Positions 23,896 through 32,737 of a stretch of DNA of 64,000 nt are shown here, piece by piece. The stretch is from the NCBI GenBank assembly GCA_036563505.1, contig DATCMH010000006.1, positions 5,696 to 69,695 of the forward strand, given 5' to 3'. The translations under genes were made by a program, and so were the position numbers. This DNA is from DATCMH01 sp036563505 (GTDB lineage Bacteria; Pseudomonadota; Alphaproteobacteria; Rhizobiales; Beijerinckiaceae). How positions within the stretch are numbered: the stretch's first letter is position 1; each line of letters begins with the position of its first letter. The notes under the pieces are model-generated. The model was not told the origin of the DNA. It saw nothing but the letters and a program-made list of their open reading frames with translations, and ran no database searches.

Positions 23896-24804
23896 ATGGC
23901 CGAGGAAGCAATCCGTCCGAGACTCGGGCGCGGACTCGCGGCGCTGATCGGCGACGTCGGCGACGAGATGACGGTGGTCGAGCGCTCCCGCGGCCAGCGC
24001 AAGGTGCCGATCGAGTTCCTGCGCCCGAACCCGCGCAACCCGCGTCAGGACGCGAGCGCCAAGGCCCACGATCTCGTTCCCTCGATCCGGGCGAAGGGCA
24101 TCATCCAGCCCATCGTGGTGCGTCCCTTGCCCGACATGCCGGATGCTTACGAGATCATCGCCGGTGAGCGGCGTTGGCGCGCGGCGCAGATGGTGCCGCT
24201 CCACGAAGTTCCTGTTGTCATCCTCGAGGTGGACGACAGAACCTCCCTCGAGTTCGCCGTGCTCGAGAACGTGCAACGGCGCGACCTCAACGCCATTGAG
24301 GAAGCCGACGGCTACCAACAGCTCATCGACGAGTTCGGCTACACGCAGGAAGAGCTCGCTCAGACCATCGGCAAGAGCCGGCCGCATATCGGCAACATGC
24401 TTCGCCTGCGCCACCTGCCGGACGAGGTAAAGGCGATGGTGAGGGAAAACCTCATCACCGCAGGGCATGCCCGGGCGCTGCTCGCCGTTACGGAAACTGT
24501 CGCCGTGGCCAAGCGCGTGGTCGAGGAAGGGCTCACCGTTCGCGAGGTCGAGGAGATCGGCCAGGCGGACCACGCCGACCTGTCGCCCGCGCAAGAGGAT
24601 GCGCCGCGCCAGCGACCGGGGCGTCCCCGACGCGAGAAAGATGCTGACACCCGCGCCGTCGAGCAGGCGCTCGAGACGGCGCTCGGCCTACGGGTCGCCA
24701 TCGATCATAAGGGTGAGAAGGGCGAGCTGCGCATCCGCTACGCGAGCCTCGACCAACTCGACTCCCTGTGCCGCCGCCTGCACGAGAGCGTGGCGCGAGG
24801 CTGA
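23896..24804 (+). CDS. parB: Chromosome-partitioning CTPase/DNA-binding protein ParB
   Basis: 302-residue parS-binding protein. In order: N-terminal RPRLGRGLAALIGD (ParA-stimulating region), the ParB/Srx nucleotide-binding domain with GERRWRAAQM (CTP-binding GxRR), helix-turn-helix domain TQEELAQTIGKSRPHIGNMLRLRHLP, and a C-terminal dimerisation domain. The start ATG at 23896 is preferred for its strong ribosome site; an ATG at 23866 is possible. The two parS sites upstream confirm the role. Confidence 0.96.
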   Translation: MAEEAIRPRLGRGLAALIGDVGDEMTVVERSRGQRKVPIEFLRPNPRNPRQDASAKAHDLVPSIRAKGIIQPIVVRPLPDMPDAYEIIAGERRWRAAQMVPLHEVPVVILEVDDRTSLEFAVLENVQRRDLNAIEEADGYQQLIDEFGYTQEELAQTIGKSRPHIGNMLRLRHLPDEVKAMVRENLITAGHARALLAVTETVAVAKRVVEEGLTVREVEEIGQADHADLSPAQEDAPRQRPGRPRREKDADTRAVEQALETALGLRVAIDHKGEKGELRIRYASLDQLDSLCRRLHESVARG

Positions 24805-24891
24805 GACGCCGAGCGAGGACGGTGATCCGTCAAGCGATTTCGCAGTGGTGCCGTAACCTCGTCTTCCGCGGCGACGCTAGGCCGAGAAACG

Positions 24892-25800
24892 TCAGTTCGC
24901 GTCGACCGCCCGCCGCTTGCGCGCGAAATCGAGGAGCATCTCATCCGGCTCCGCGGGAAGCGTGATCTCCGTCGTGACCAGGAGGTCCCCCGTGGCGGCC
25001 TTGCCCGGCAGGCCCTTCCCCCGGAGGCGGAAAGTGCGGCCGGAGCTCGTCATCGGCGGGATCCGCATCTCGACAGCGCCGGTCAGCGTCGGAACGCGCA
25101 AGGTGGCGCCGAGCACCGCATCTTCGAGAGGCACTGGCAGACGATGGCGCAAGTCAACGCCCTCGACCGTGAACTGCGCGTGGGGGGCAAGCTTGATCGT
25201 GAGCAAGGCGTCGCCCGGCTCGCCGCCCCGGGCCCCCTCGTGGCCGAGCCCCCGCAAGCGGACGACCTGACCATCGGCGACTCCGCGGGGGATCATCACG
25301 TCGACATCGCGGCCCGAGGGCAGAGTCACCCGGCGCTTGGCCTCACTGGCAGCCTCTTCCAACGTCACCGTGAGCGTCACCGACACGTCGTCTCCCTTGG
25401 CTGGGCGTCCACGGCCGGCACCGGAGCGCCCGCCGAAGATGTGGGAGAGAATGTCTTCTTCCGGCCGGCCGCGGCCGCCGAAGGGACCGCCCGCGCCGAA
25501 GCCGAAGGAGAAGCTCTCGAAATCCGACTCGCGGCCGCCGCTGCTCCGGGTGAAGCCTTCGAAGCCTTGGAAGCGTGGCTTGCCCTCGGCGTCGATCTCG
25601 CCCCGGTCAAACTGCGCGCGCTTTCCGGCATCGCTCAGGATCTCGTAGGCTTGGTTCGCCTCGGCGAACTTGTCTTTGGCTTTGGGATCCCCGGAGGCGC
25701 GGTCGGGATGGTGCTCCTTGGCGAGCCGCCGGAACGCCTTCTTGATTTCGGCCTCGCTCGCGGTGCGAGGCACGCCCAGGACTTCGTATGGGTCTCGCAT
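24892..25800 (-). CDS. DnaJ C-terminal-domain chaperone (CbpA-like)
   Basis: Co-chaperone of 302 residues. The J domain has the HPD motif at residues 31-33; a glycine/phenylalanine-rich linker follows (FSFGFGAGGPFGGRGR), then two substrate-binding C-terminal domains. There is no Cys-rich zinc finger, so this is a CbpA-type (class II) J-protein, not DnaJ itself. It converges on parB. A lipoprotein-like gene lies upstream on the same strand, a pairing seen in other Rhizobiales. Confidence 0.9.
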   Translation of the reverse strand: MRDPYEVLGVPRTASEAEIKKAFRRLAKEHHPDRASGDPKAKDKFAEANQAYEILSDAGKRAQFDRGEIDAEGKPRFQGFEGFTRSSGGRESDFESFSFGFGAGGPFGGRGRPEEDILSHIFGGRSGAGRGRPAKGDDVSVTLTVTLEEAASEAKRRVTLPSGRDVDVMIPRGVADGQVVRLRGLGHEGARGGEPGDALLTIKLAPHAQFTVEGVDLRHRLPVPLEDAVLGATLRVPTLTGAVEMRIPPMTSSGRTFRLRGKGLPGKAATGDLLVTTEITLPAEPDEMLLDFARKRRAVDAN

Positions 25801-25898
25801 GGGTCCGTTCGCGTCACGATGGGGCCGGTCCCCGTCGGTCCGGCCAGTCGGGCCTCATATGGGAGGAGTGTTGCCGGGCCGCAACGGTCAGCGGGGGC

Positions 25899-26390
25899 TC
25901 AGGCCCGTCTCCAAGGTTTCACGTCGCGGATAGCCCATTCCTCGCCCGAAGGCCGGCAAGCCGTCCCCTGGAGAGAGGTTGCGCTGCCTTGGCCCGTCAC
26001 CGTGGCCAGGAAGGCGCGGCAGATCTCGTCGCTCTTCACGAAGGGCTGGCCCACGGGCGTGAAGGTGCCGCGCAGCGTGGTCTCTGGATTGTCCCAGTTC
26101 ACGGTCGAACCGTTGCCGTGCGGGTCGAGGGCGACGCTGAGTGCGCCTTTGGCACGGCGCCAGTCTTCCGTGCCGAGATCGGGCGAGAGCGGCGACACGG
26201 CGCTGGCCGCCGTCGAGCCGGTGCGCTCCTCGTCGACGAGGGAGCCGACGGCGAAAGACCAGCTGCAGCCGCCGGCCGACAAGGCGAGAAGAAGGGTCAA
26301 GACCTTCAAGCCAACCGCGGTCGTCGCGTCGAGCCCTTCGCCGACGCCCGGACCTGCCCTATAAGCACGTCGCACCAGGGACCCTCGCAC
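25899..26390 (-). CDS. RT0821/Lpp0805-type surface lipoprotein
   Basis: Small predicted lipoprotein. A hydrophobic stretch VGLKVLTLLLALSAGGC ends in a lipobox, then a soluble domain with RRAKGALSVALDP, ETTLRGTFTPVG and CRAFLATVTGQG, which resembles the RT0821/Lpp0805 surface-protein family. The start is unclear: a GTG at 26390 has AGGGGAG upstream but gives a long leader, while a TTG at 26309 would begin right at the signal peptide. It diverges from pdxH with only 43 bp between. The role is unknown. Confidence 0.7.
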   Translation of the reverse strand: MRGSLVRRAYRAGPGVGEGLDATTAVGLKVLTLLLALSAGGCSWSFAVGSLVDEERTGSTAASAVSPLSPDLGTEDWRRAKGALSVALDPHGNGSTVNWDNPETTLRGTFTPVGQPFVKSDEICRAFLATVTGQGSATSLQGTACRPSGEEWAIRDVKPWRRA

Positions 26391-26433
26391 GCGTCCCGCT
26401 CCCCTCGAACTCAGACTTGGCTAGGATCAAACC

Positions 26434-27042
26434 TTGGAAGCCTTAACAACTGGTGACCTCACGAGTGCGGACGACCCGTTCGCCCTCTTCGCCGCTTGGC
26501 TCGAGGAGGCGTCGCGCACCGAACCCAACGATCCGAATGCCATGGCACTGGCCACGGCCGAACCGGACGGGATGCCGAATGTTCGAATGGTGCTCTTGAA
26601 AGGCTTCGATGCCGACGGCTTCGTGTTCTACACCAACACTGGGTCGGCCAAGGGCCGGGAACTCGAGGCCAACCCACAAGCGGCCTTGTGCCTTCACTGG
26701 AAGAGCCTGCGTCGGCAGGTGCGGGCGCGCGGGCGGGTCACGCGCGTCAGCGACGCGGAAGCCGATGCCTACTTCCAGAGCCGGCCGCGTGACAGCCGTG
26801 TCGGCGCCTGGGCAAGCGAGCAGTCGCGCCCGCTCAGCGGTCGACAGGCGCTTGAGGATGCGGTGGCGCGCTACGCGGCGCAGTTCGGTGAGGGCGAGGT
26901 TCCCCGCCCGCCGCACTGGACGGGCTTCCGCGTCGCGCCGCGCGCCGTCGAGTTCTGGCAGGACCGTCCCTATCGCCTGCACGACCGCCTTGTCTTCTCT
27001 CGCGACGGGAGCGGCTGGTCGCGCTCGACGCTCTACCCGTGA
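26434..27042 (+). CDS. pdxH: Pyridoxamine 5'-phosphate oxidase
   Basis: FMN enzyme making pyridoxal 5'-phosphate, 202 residues. Family motifs seen: AMALATAEPDGMPNVRMVLLKGFD (FMN/PLP site), FYTNTGSAKGRELEANPQAALCLHW, SRVGAWASEQSRPL, and the C-terminal VEFWQDRPYRLHDRLVFSR signature. The start is TTG at 26434. The SDR gene follows after 88 bp. Confidence 0.95.
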   Translation: MEALTTGDLTSADDPFALFAAWLEEASRTEPNDPNAMALATAEPDGMPNVRMVLLKGFDADGFVFYTNTGSAKGRELEANPQAALCLHWKSLRRQVRARGRVTRVSDAEADAYFQSRPRDSRVGAWASEQSRPLSGRQALEDAVARYAAQFGEGEVPRPPHWTGFRVAPRAVEFWQDRPYRLHDRLVFSRDGSGWSRSTLYP

Positions 27043-27130
27043 GGCGTCGGACTGCGATCAAGGCTCCCGCAATGGACCCATCCTCGCGAGTGTCGTAGGG
27101 TCGTCGCCTCTCCCCCGCCCAGGATCCCCC

Positions 27131-27889
27131 GTGCAAACATCCGCCTCCAACCAGACGCGCCGCGTCATGCTGCTGACGGGGGCGAGCCGCGGCATCGGGC
27201 ACGCCACCGTCAAACGCTTCTCGGCGGCGGGCTGGCGCGTCATCACCTGCTCCCGTCACGGCTTCCCGGAGAACTGCCCCTGGGAGATGGGGCCGGAGGA
27301 CCACCTCCAGATCGACCTCTCCGACGCTGCCGACACCCAGCGCGCCGTCGAGGAGGTGCGCGGGCGGCTCGATGCGGAGGGGGGCTGCCTTCACGCGCTC
27401 GTCAACAACGCCGGGATTTCGCCCAAGACCTCCGACGGGGGCCGCCTCAACACCCTTGACACTGAGTTCCGGGATTGGCTGCACGTCTTCCAGGTCAACC
27501 TCTTCGCCACGATCCTTCTCGCCCGGGGGCTCAAGGAAGAGCTCACCCGCGCCAAGGGCTCGATCGTGAACGTCACCTCGATCGCCGGTTCGCGCGTCCA
27601 TCCCTTCGCCGGCGCGGCCTATTCCACCTCGAAGGCGGCGCTCGCGGCCCTAACGCGGGAGATGGCCTCCGATTTCGGACCGCTCGGGGTGCGGGTGAAC
27701 GCCATCTCGCCGGGCGAGATCGACACCTCGATCCTGTCACCGGGCACCGAGAAGCTCGTGGAGCAAATCCCGCAGCGCCGGCTGGGTACCCCCGACGAGG
27801 TCGCCAAGGCGATTTACTTCCTGTGCACCGAGGCGTCGTCCTACGTGAACGGCGCGGAGTTGCACATCAACGGTGGGCAGCACGTGTGA
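27131..27889 (+). CDS. Short-chain dehydrogenase/reductase
   Basis: Classical SDR oxidoreductase of 252 residues. NAD(P)-binding TGASRGIG, structural NNAG, catalytic Ser in TSIAGS, and the YSTSK Tyr-Lys pair are intact, and ISPGEIDTSI is typical. A GTG start at 27131 fits the usual N-terminus. The substrate cannot be inferred. Its TGA overlaps the next GTG (GTGTGA), so it is translationally coupled to the FG-GAP gene. Confidence 0.88.
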   Translation: MQTSASNQTRRVMLLTGASRGIGHATVKRFSAAGWRVITCSRHGFPENCPWEMGPEDHLQIDLSDAADTQRAVEEVRGRLDAEGGCLHALVNNAGISPKTSDGGRLNTLDTEFRDWLHVFQVNLFATILLARGLKEELTRAKGSIVNVTSIAGSRVHPFAGAAYSTSKAALAALTREMASDFGPLGVRVNAISPGEIDTSILSPGTEKLVEQIPQRRLGTPDEVAKAIYFLCTEASSYVNGAELHINGGQHV

Positions 27890-29007
27890 GGGGGCGGCTT
27901 GGAAGGAGGCGCCTGGGCCGGTCCAGCCTCGCCGCCCTGCTGGTCATCGCGGGCGCGGGCGCTGCTCAGACAGCCTCCGTCAGCCTCGTCGACCTTCCCT
28001 TCGCCATCGAGGCCTTTCGCGGACCCGACACCGAGGTCGCCGCGACGCTGCCCACGACCTCGCTGCTAGGCAACGCCAAGCTAATGCCCGGACGGCCCCT
28101 CGTCGCAGTCTGGGGCAAGGGGGGCGGAGCGGCCCTCGTCGCGTCCGGCACTCAGGTGCGCGTTGTGCCCTGGCAAGGCCCGGAGGCTGCCGAAGGGCTC
28201 GGACCCGAGGCGCCGCAGGACGCCATTGCGCATGCCCGACGCCGGCGATCAGGTGCTTTCAGCGCCTACTTCGCCGAGCCGCGCACCACTTATCCGCATG
28301 GCGCTTTAGGCGACCGGATCGAGGCCGGTCGGCTCGTCATCACGGAGCGGAAGGCGCTTGGCGGTCTCACGAGTGAGGTTCGGGCCGTTCCCGTCACGAC
28401 GGCGACGGTCGAGGCCGGCGAGGATCATGTCTTCGAGGATCTGGAGCCACGCTTCGCCGACCTCGACGGCGACGGCACTCCTGAGATCCTCGTCGTGCGC
28501 TCGCACACGGAGAGAGGCGCGAGTCTCTCGGTCGTGGCGCGGCGCAACGGCGCTTGGCGGATCGTCGCCGAGACGCCACCGATCGGCGCGCCGAAGCGTT
28601 GGCTCAACCCAGCCGCGATCGCGGCTTTCGCCGGCGAGGGCCAGGCGCTCATCGCCCTCGTGCGCGCGCCTCACCAGGAAGGCGTTTTGCAACTTTGGTC
28701 CTTCGCAAGCGACCAGCTCAGTCTTATGGCGGAGACCCCCGGTTATTCGAACCATGCTTTCGGGTCGACGGCCCTCGCGCTTGCCGCCGCGCTCGACCTC
28801 GATGGCGACGGCCGGCCTGAACTCGTTCTGCCGACCCTCGACCGATCTGCCCTCGCGATCCTGTCCCTGTCCGGAACCATTCGGGAGGTCGGGCGCGTCG
28901 CGCTGCCGGCGCGGATCGACCGAGGGCTCGCCGCTCTCGGTACTGGTCGGGAGGCGCTGCTCCTCGCCGGCCTGGAGGATGGGCGCGTCGCCCTCGTGCG
29001 CCCGTGA
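27886..29007 (+). CDS. Exported FG-GAP/VCBS repeat protein
   Basis: 373-residue exported protein. It has a signal peptide (RRRLGRSSLAALLVIAGAGAAQTA) and at least two calcium-type FG-GAP motifs (ADLDGDGTPEILVV at about 181-194, LDLDGDGRPELVLPT at about 304-318), suggesting a beta-propeller in the periplasm. The GTG start overlaps the SDR stop and its end overlaps the Nudix start, so three genes are tightly coupled. The function is unknown. Confidence 0.75.
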   Translation: MRGRLGRRRLGRSSLAALLVIAGAGAAQTASVSLVDLPFAIEAFRGPDTEVAATLPTTSLLGNAKLMPGRPLVAVWGKGGGAALVASGTQVRVVPWQGPEAAEGLGPEAPQDAIAHARRRRSGAFSAYFAEPRTTYPHGALGDRIEAGRLVITERKALGGLTSEVRAVPVTTATVEAGEDHVFEDLEPRFADLDGDGTPEILVVRSHTERGASLSVVARRNGAWRIVAETPPIGAPKRWLNPAAIAAFAGEGQALIALVRAPHQEGVLQLWSFASDQLSLMAETPGYSNHAFGSTALALAAALDLDGDGRPELVLPTLDRSALAILSLSGTIREVGRVALPARIDRGLAALGTGREALLLAGLEDGRVALVRP

Positions 29008-29456
29008 CGGACGAGGCGCCCGATCCCTCGCGGCGCTATCCGTCGCGCCCTTACCTCGCCGCGTCCGTCGCCGTCGTGCGCGACGGCCGGGTGCTCGTGG
29101 CGCGCCGCACGCGCCCGCCCGCGGCGGCGCTCTACAGCCTCCCGGGCGGCCTCGTCGAACCCGGCGAAACCCTCGATCAAGCGGCCTTGCGGGAACTTCG
29201 CGAGGAGACGGGCGTCGAAGCCGAGACCTTGGGCCTTCTCGGCCCGGTCGAGGTGATTGATCGCGACGGGGACGGCCGTGTAAGGCACCACTTCGTGGTG
29301 ATGGCGCACGCCGCGCGCTGGCGGGCCGGCGAAGGCAGCGCCTTAACCGAGGCCGATGCAGTGGCATGGGTGGATGCGGATGAGGTCGACCGCCTTCCGA
29401 CGACCGACGGATTGCCGGCCCTGGTTCGGGCGGCGCTCCGGCGCGCCGGGGCCTGA
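29004..29456 (+). CDS. Nudix hydrolase
   Basis: 150-residue pyrophosphohydrolase. The Nudix box GGLVEPGETLDQAALRELREETGV fits Gx5Ex7REUXEEXGU exactly. The substrate is uncertain; the ADP-ribose or nucleotide-sugar type is plausible from the short form. The GTG start overlaps the FG-GAP gene (GTGA). Confidence 0.88.
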   Translation: MTDEAPDPSRRYPSRPYLAASVAVVRDGRVLVARRTRPPAAALYSLPGGLVEPGETLDQAALRELREETGVEAETLGLLGPVEVIDRDGDGRVRHHFVVMAHAARWRAGEGSALTEADAVAWVDADEVDRLPTTDGLPALVRAALRRAGA

Positions 29457-29466
29457 GCGCCGCGTC

Positions 29467-29922
29467 ATGACGCGCCCGCTCGCTGGCATCGTCGGCATCC
29501 TTCTCGTTCTGCCGCTGATCGCCTGGCCGTCGCAGGCGCCCGCCCAGCAGGTGCGCCGGCCAGCGCAGCAGCAACCTGCCAAACCCGCCGAACCGCCTCC
29601 TCCACCGCCGGAGCCGCCGCCACCGCCTTACGAGCGAGAGCTTCTTCGCTTCTCGGAAGTGATCGGCTCGCTCTCCTTCCTGCGCGGCCTGTGCGGCGCC
29701 GCGGACGCGGGAGAGTGGCAGAAGCGCATGCAGACGCTCCTTGAGGCCGAAGGCACGACGCAAGGGCGTCGCGAGCGCCTCGCCGGAGCCTACAACCGGG
29801 GCTACCGCGGCTACGCGCTCACCTATCGCACCTGCACCACCTCGGCGGGAGAGGCGACGGCGCGCTTCCTGGCCGAGGGCGATCGGCTGTCGCGCAGCCT
29901 GGCGAGCCGCTACGGCGGTTAA
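29467..29922 (+). CDS. TIGR02301-type exported protein
   Basis: 151-residue secreted protein. A signal peptide (RPLAGIVGILLVLPLIAWPSQAPA) is followed by a proline stretch (EPPPPPPEPPPPP), then a helical domain with LLRFSEVIGSLSFLRGLCG and YRGYALTYRTC. Two Cys may pair. It matches the alphaproteobacterial TIGR02301 family of unknown role. The start is ATG at 29467, 10 bp after Nudix. Confidence 0.8.
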   Translation: MTRPLAGIVGILLVLPLIAWPSQAPAQQVRRPAQQQPAKPAEPPPPPPEPPPPPYERELLRFSEVIGSLSFLRGLCGAADAGEWQKRMQTLLEAEGTTQGRRERLAGAYNRGYRGYALTYRTCTTSAGEATARFLAEGDRLSRSLASRYGG

Positions 29923-30063
29923 GCAACCTTAATGCGCCCCGGTTTTGCACAGGATTGCTGGCGCTCCGTTAACCTCTCCGAAAGAGGAGCGTGGCGACGC
30001 GCCCGGCCAGCGGCTAGGGTTCGCTCACCGCAGCGCGCGAACCGCCTGCTCGAACCCGCGGCC

Positions 30064-30315
30064 ATGACCGACAGCGACGTCTTCGACCTCAGCGATACCA
30101 GCGCCGACAAGCGTGCGGCCCTCTCCTACGTCGTCGAGGCCTTCGCCGAAGCGGAACTCGACGGGCTCGATCCGGACTGCATGGCGCAGGCCGCGCTCTT
30201 CGCCGCCTTCCAAGAGCTGGTCGCCACCTACGGGGAGGAGGCCGCAGCCCAGTTCGCCGCTGGCCTGCCGGACCGCATCCGCGGCGGCGCCTTCACGACC
30301 GCGCCGCGGCATTGA
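30064..30315 (+). CDS. Small acidic hypothetical protein (83 aa)
   Basis: Soluble acidic 83-residue protein (SDVFDLSDTSADKRAALSYVVEAFAEAELDGLD), mostly helical, with no membrane segment or known motif. It is small but has coding-like composition and a sensible ATG; the frame above it is open but unconvincing. It lies just before a palindromic repeat. The function is unknown. Confidence 0.6.
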   Translation: MTDSDVFDLSDTSADKRAALSYVVEAFAEAELDGLDPDCMAQAALFAAFQELVATYGEEAAAQFAAGLPDRIRGGAFTTAPRH

Positions 30316-30329
30316 GGTCCTGCACATCC

Positions 30330-30490
30330 CCTCTCCTCTCTGCGGGAGAGGGGTACGGCGAAGCCGTCGGCGACAGCCGATCAGAGACTCTCCGCCTCGA
30401 CCATTCGCTTCGCGAGGCGCCGTGCCGGCGCCACCCCTCATCTCCCTGCCTTCGGCAGGCACCTTCTCCCTCAAGGGGAGAGGGGGGAGC
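30330..30490. repeat. Palindromic intergenic repeat (R1/R2 family)
   Basis: Between the convergent 83-aa gene and ETF-QO gene lie CTCTCC…GGGAGAGG and, at the right end, the reversed form of the R1 unit: CACCCCTCATC, a GCCTTCGGCAGGC hairpin, and CCTTCTCCC-tcaa-GGGGAGAGG. The same blocks recur near 32.3, 32.5, 63.7 and 63.9 kb. It may also serve as a terminator for both genes. Confidence 0.7.
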
Positions 30491-30494
30491 GCCG

Positions 30495-32168
30495 TCACAT
30501 ATTCACGTAGTTCGGTCCGCCCGCGCCCTCAGGGACCTGCCAGTTGATGTTCTGGTTGGGGTCCTTGATGTCGCACGTTTTGCAGTGAACACAGTTCTGA
30601 GCGTTGATCTGGTAGCGGACGCCGCCAGACGCCGCCCTGTCTTCGACCCACTCGTAGACGCCCGCCGGGCAATAGCGCTGCGAGGGCCCACCGTAGACGT
30701 CGTGCTCGGAGCGCTTCTGCAACTCCATGTCCTTGACGTAGAGATGGACCGGCTGGTCCTCCTCGTGGTTCGTGTTCGACAGGAACACGGAGGAGAGCTT
30801 GTCGAAGGTGAGCACGCCGTCGGGCTTCGGATAGGCGATCGGCTTCGTCTCGGAGGCGGGCTTCAACGCGGCATGGTCCGGCTTGCCGTGAGAGAGCGTG
30901 CCGAAGGGCGAGACGCCGGCAAGCTCGTTCAGCCACATGTCAATGCCGCCGAGGCCGATGCCGACGAGGGTGCCGTACTTCGACCACAGCGGCTTCACGT
31001 TACGCACGCGCTTGAGGTCGTAGCCGATCTCCGACGAGCGCCAGCTTTCCTCGTAAGCGATCACCTCGTCATGCGCCCGGCCCTCCTGGAGCGCCGGGAA
31101 GAGATGCTCGGCGCAGAGCATCCCCGACAGCACGGCGTTGTGCGAGCCCTTGATGCGCGGCACGTTGACGAAGCCTGCCGAGCAGCCGACGAGGCATCCG
31201 CCCGGCATCGTGAGCTTCGGCACCGACTGCCAGCCGCCCTCCATGATGGCCCGAGCGCCGTAGCCGATGCGCTTGCCCCCCTCGAACGTCTCCCGGATCA
31301 TCGGGTGCGTCTTGAAACGCTGAAACTCGTCGAAGGGCGAGAGGTGCGGGTTCTCGTAGTTGAGGTGCACCACGAAGCCCACCGAGACGAGGTTGTCGTC
31401 GAAGTGGTAGAGCCAGGATCCGCCGCCCGCCTTGTTCGGCAGGGGCCAGCCCATGGAGTGCTGCACCAGGCCCGGCCGGAACTGGTTCGCTGGCACCTGC
31501 CACAGCTCCTTGATGCCGATGCCGTATTTCTGGTGATCGCGGCCCTCGTTGAGCTTGAAGCGGTCGACGACCTGCTTCGTCAGCGAGCCGCGGGCGCCTT
31601 CGCCGAAAACCGTATAGCGGGCGCGCAACTCCATGCCGCGGGTGTAATTGGCGTTGGGCTCACCCTCGCGACCGATTCCCATGTCGCCCGTCGCGACGCC
31701 GACGACCGCGCCCTTGTCGTCGTACAACACCTCGGCCGCGGCGAAGCCGGGGTAGATCTCGACCCCGAGCGCCTCAGCCCGCCTCCCTAAGAACTTCGTG
31801 ACGTTCGAGAGCGAGCCCACGAAGTTGCCGTGATTGCTCATGAGCCGCGGCAAGGCGACCGTCGGCAGCTTGAGGCCGCCGGCCGGGCCGAGGAACAGGA
31901 ATTCGTCCTTCGTCACCTCGGTGGTGAGCGGCCGCTCGCCGTCTTCGCGCCAGTCCGGCAGCAGTCGATCGAGGCCGATCGGGTCGATCACGGCGCCGGA
32001 GAGGATGTGGGCGCCCACCTCCGAGCCCTTCTCGACCACGACGACGGAGAGCTCCGCGCCAGCTTCGGCCGCGAGCTGCTTGAGGCGGATCGCGGCCGAG
32101 AGGCCGGCTGGCCCCGCGCCGACCACGACCACGTCGAATTCCATCGCCTCCCGCTCGGGCAGCTCCAT
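30495..32168 (-). CDS. Electron transfer flavoprotein-ubiquinone oxidoreductase
   Basis: Inner-membrane-associated flavo-iron-sulfur enzyme that passes electrons from ETF to ubiquinone, 557 residues. FAD-binding VVGAGPAGLSAA is near the N-terminus. The C-terminal [4Fe-4S] ligands lie in CPAGVYEW and CVHCKTCDIKDPNQNINW. KAGGGSWLYHF and LVGCSAGFVNVPRIKG are ETF-QO landmarks. I chose the ATG at 32168 because GGAGG sits five bases before it; a GTG at 32186 is possible. The etfAB genes are not in the window. Confidence 0.96.
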   Translation of the reverse strand: MELPEREAMEFDVVVVGAGPAGLSAAIRLKQLAAEAGAELSVVVVEKGSEVGAHILSGAVIDPIGLDRLLPDWREDGERPLTTEVTKDEFLFLGPAGGLKLPTVALPRLMSNHGNFVGSLSNVTKFLGRRAEALGVEIYPGFAAAEVLYDDKGAVVGVATGDMGIGREGEPNANYTRGMELRARYTVFGEGARGSLTKQVVDRFKLNEGRDHQKYGIGIKELWQVPANQFRPGLVQHSMGWPLPNKAGGGSWLYHFDDNLVSVGFVVHLNYENPHLSPFDEFQRFKTHPMIRETFEGGKRIGYGARAIMEGGWQSVPKLTMPGGCLVGCSAGFVNVPRIKGSHNAVLSGMLCAEHLFPALQEGRAHDEVIAYEESWRSSEIGYDLKRVRNVKPLWSKYGTLVGIGLGGIDMWLNELAGVSPFGTLSHGKPDHAALKPASETKPIAYPKPDGVLTFDKLSSVFLSNTNHEEDQPVHLYVKDMELQKRSEHDVYGGPSQRYCPAGVYEWVEDRAASGGVRYQINAQNCVHCKTCDIKDPNQNINWQVPEGAGGPNYVNM

Positions 32169-32203
32169 CGCATCCTCCACGCGCACAGTGTTCTGGCTTG
32201 ATA

Positions 32204-32217
32204 GTTCACATATGAAC
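32204..32217. promoter_or_regulatory. Short inverted repeat upstream of ETF-QO
   Basis: GTTCA-CATA-TGAAC lies 36 bp upstream of the ETF-QO start, a position suited to an operator. The arms are only 5 bp, so the evidence is weak. Confidence 0.25.
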
Positions 32218-32267
32218 CATTGGGCTCAACCCGGCAAGGTTCAGAGAGGTTTCGTCGCACGTCTGCT

Positions 32268-32662
32268 CGGGCACGTCACCTTCTCCCCTCGCGGGAGAAG
32301 GTGCCCTCGCGCAAGCGAGGGCGGATGAGGGGTGGTGGGCGGAGGTCCGAGTATCGGAGCTATACCCCTCACCCCTCGGTCGCTGCGCTCCCTTGCTTCG
32401 CCTGCCGGTGCGCAGGCGAAGCCCTCTCCCACAAGGGGAGAGGGGAACGCGCTCATGGATGTCAGACAACAGACAACAGAGCCGAGGCCCGGACGCCAAC
32501 CCTCTCCCCTTGTGGGAGAGGGCAGGGTGAGGGGGTGCTGGGCACAGACCCGAGCGCCTCAGACCACCTCCCCTGTCCTTCGCGGGCTCGACCCACGAAC
32601 CTCGGTCCGAAGTCATGCCCACCCCCGAACCGAGATGGCCGGGTCAAGCCCGGCCATGACAA
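32268..32662. repeat. Cluster of palindromic repeats in a 569-bp gene-free gap
   Basis: The gap 32169-32737 has no gene. It holds an R1 copy (CCTTCTCCC…GGGAGAAGG at 32279-32301, then GGCGGATGAGGGGTGG), a reversed R2 unit at about 32365-32437 (CCCTCTCCCACAAGGGGAGAGG), a forward R2 unit at about 32500-32541 (CCCTCTCCCC…GGGAGAGGGCAGGGTGAGG), and GGCCGGGTCAAGCCCGGCC at 32637-32655. These resemble mobile palindromic (REP/MITE-like) units without transposase. Confidence 0.75.
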
Positions 32663-32737
32663 AGATAGGGCGGAACGACGATCCCCTTGGCACCCCCGCA
32701 ACTTGCCTCCAAACCCGCCTGATCCCATATAAAACCT

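Noticed and set aside
29914..29936. TTAA-GCAACC-TTAA near the TIGR02301 stop, like a CtrA box
   Set aside because: The spacer is six, not seven, and it lies at the end of a gene rather than in a clear promoter.
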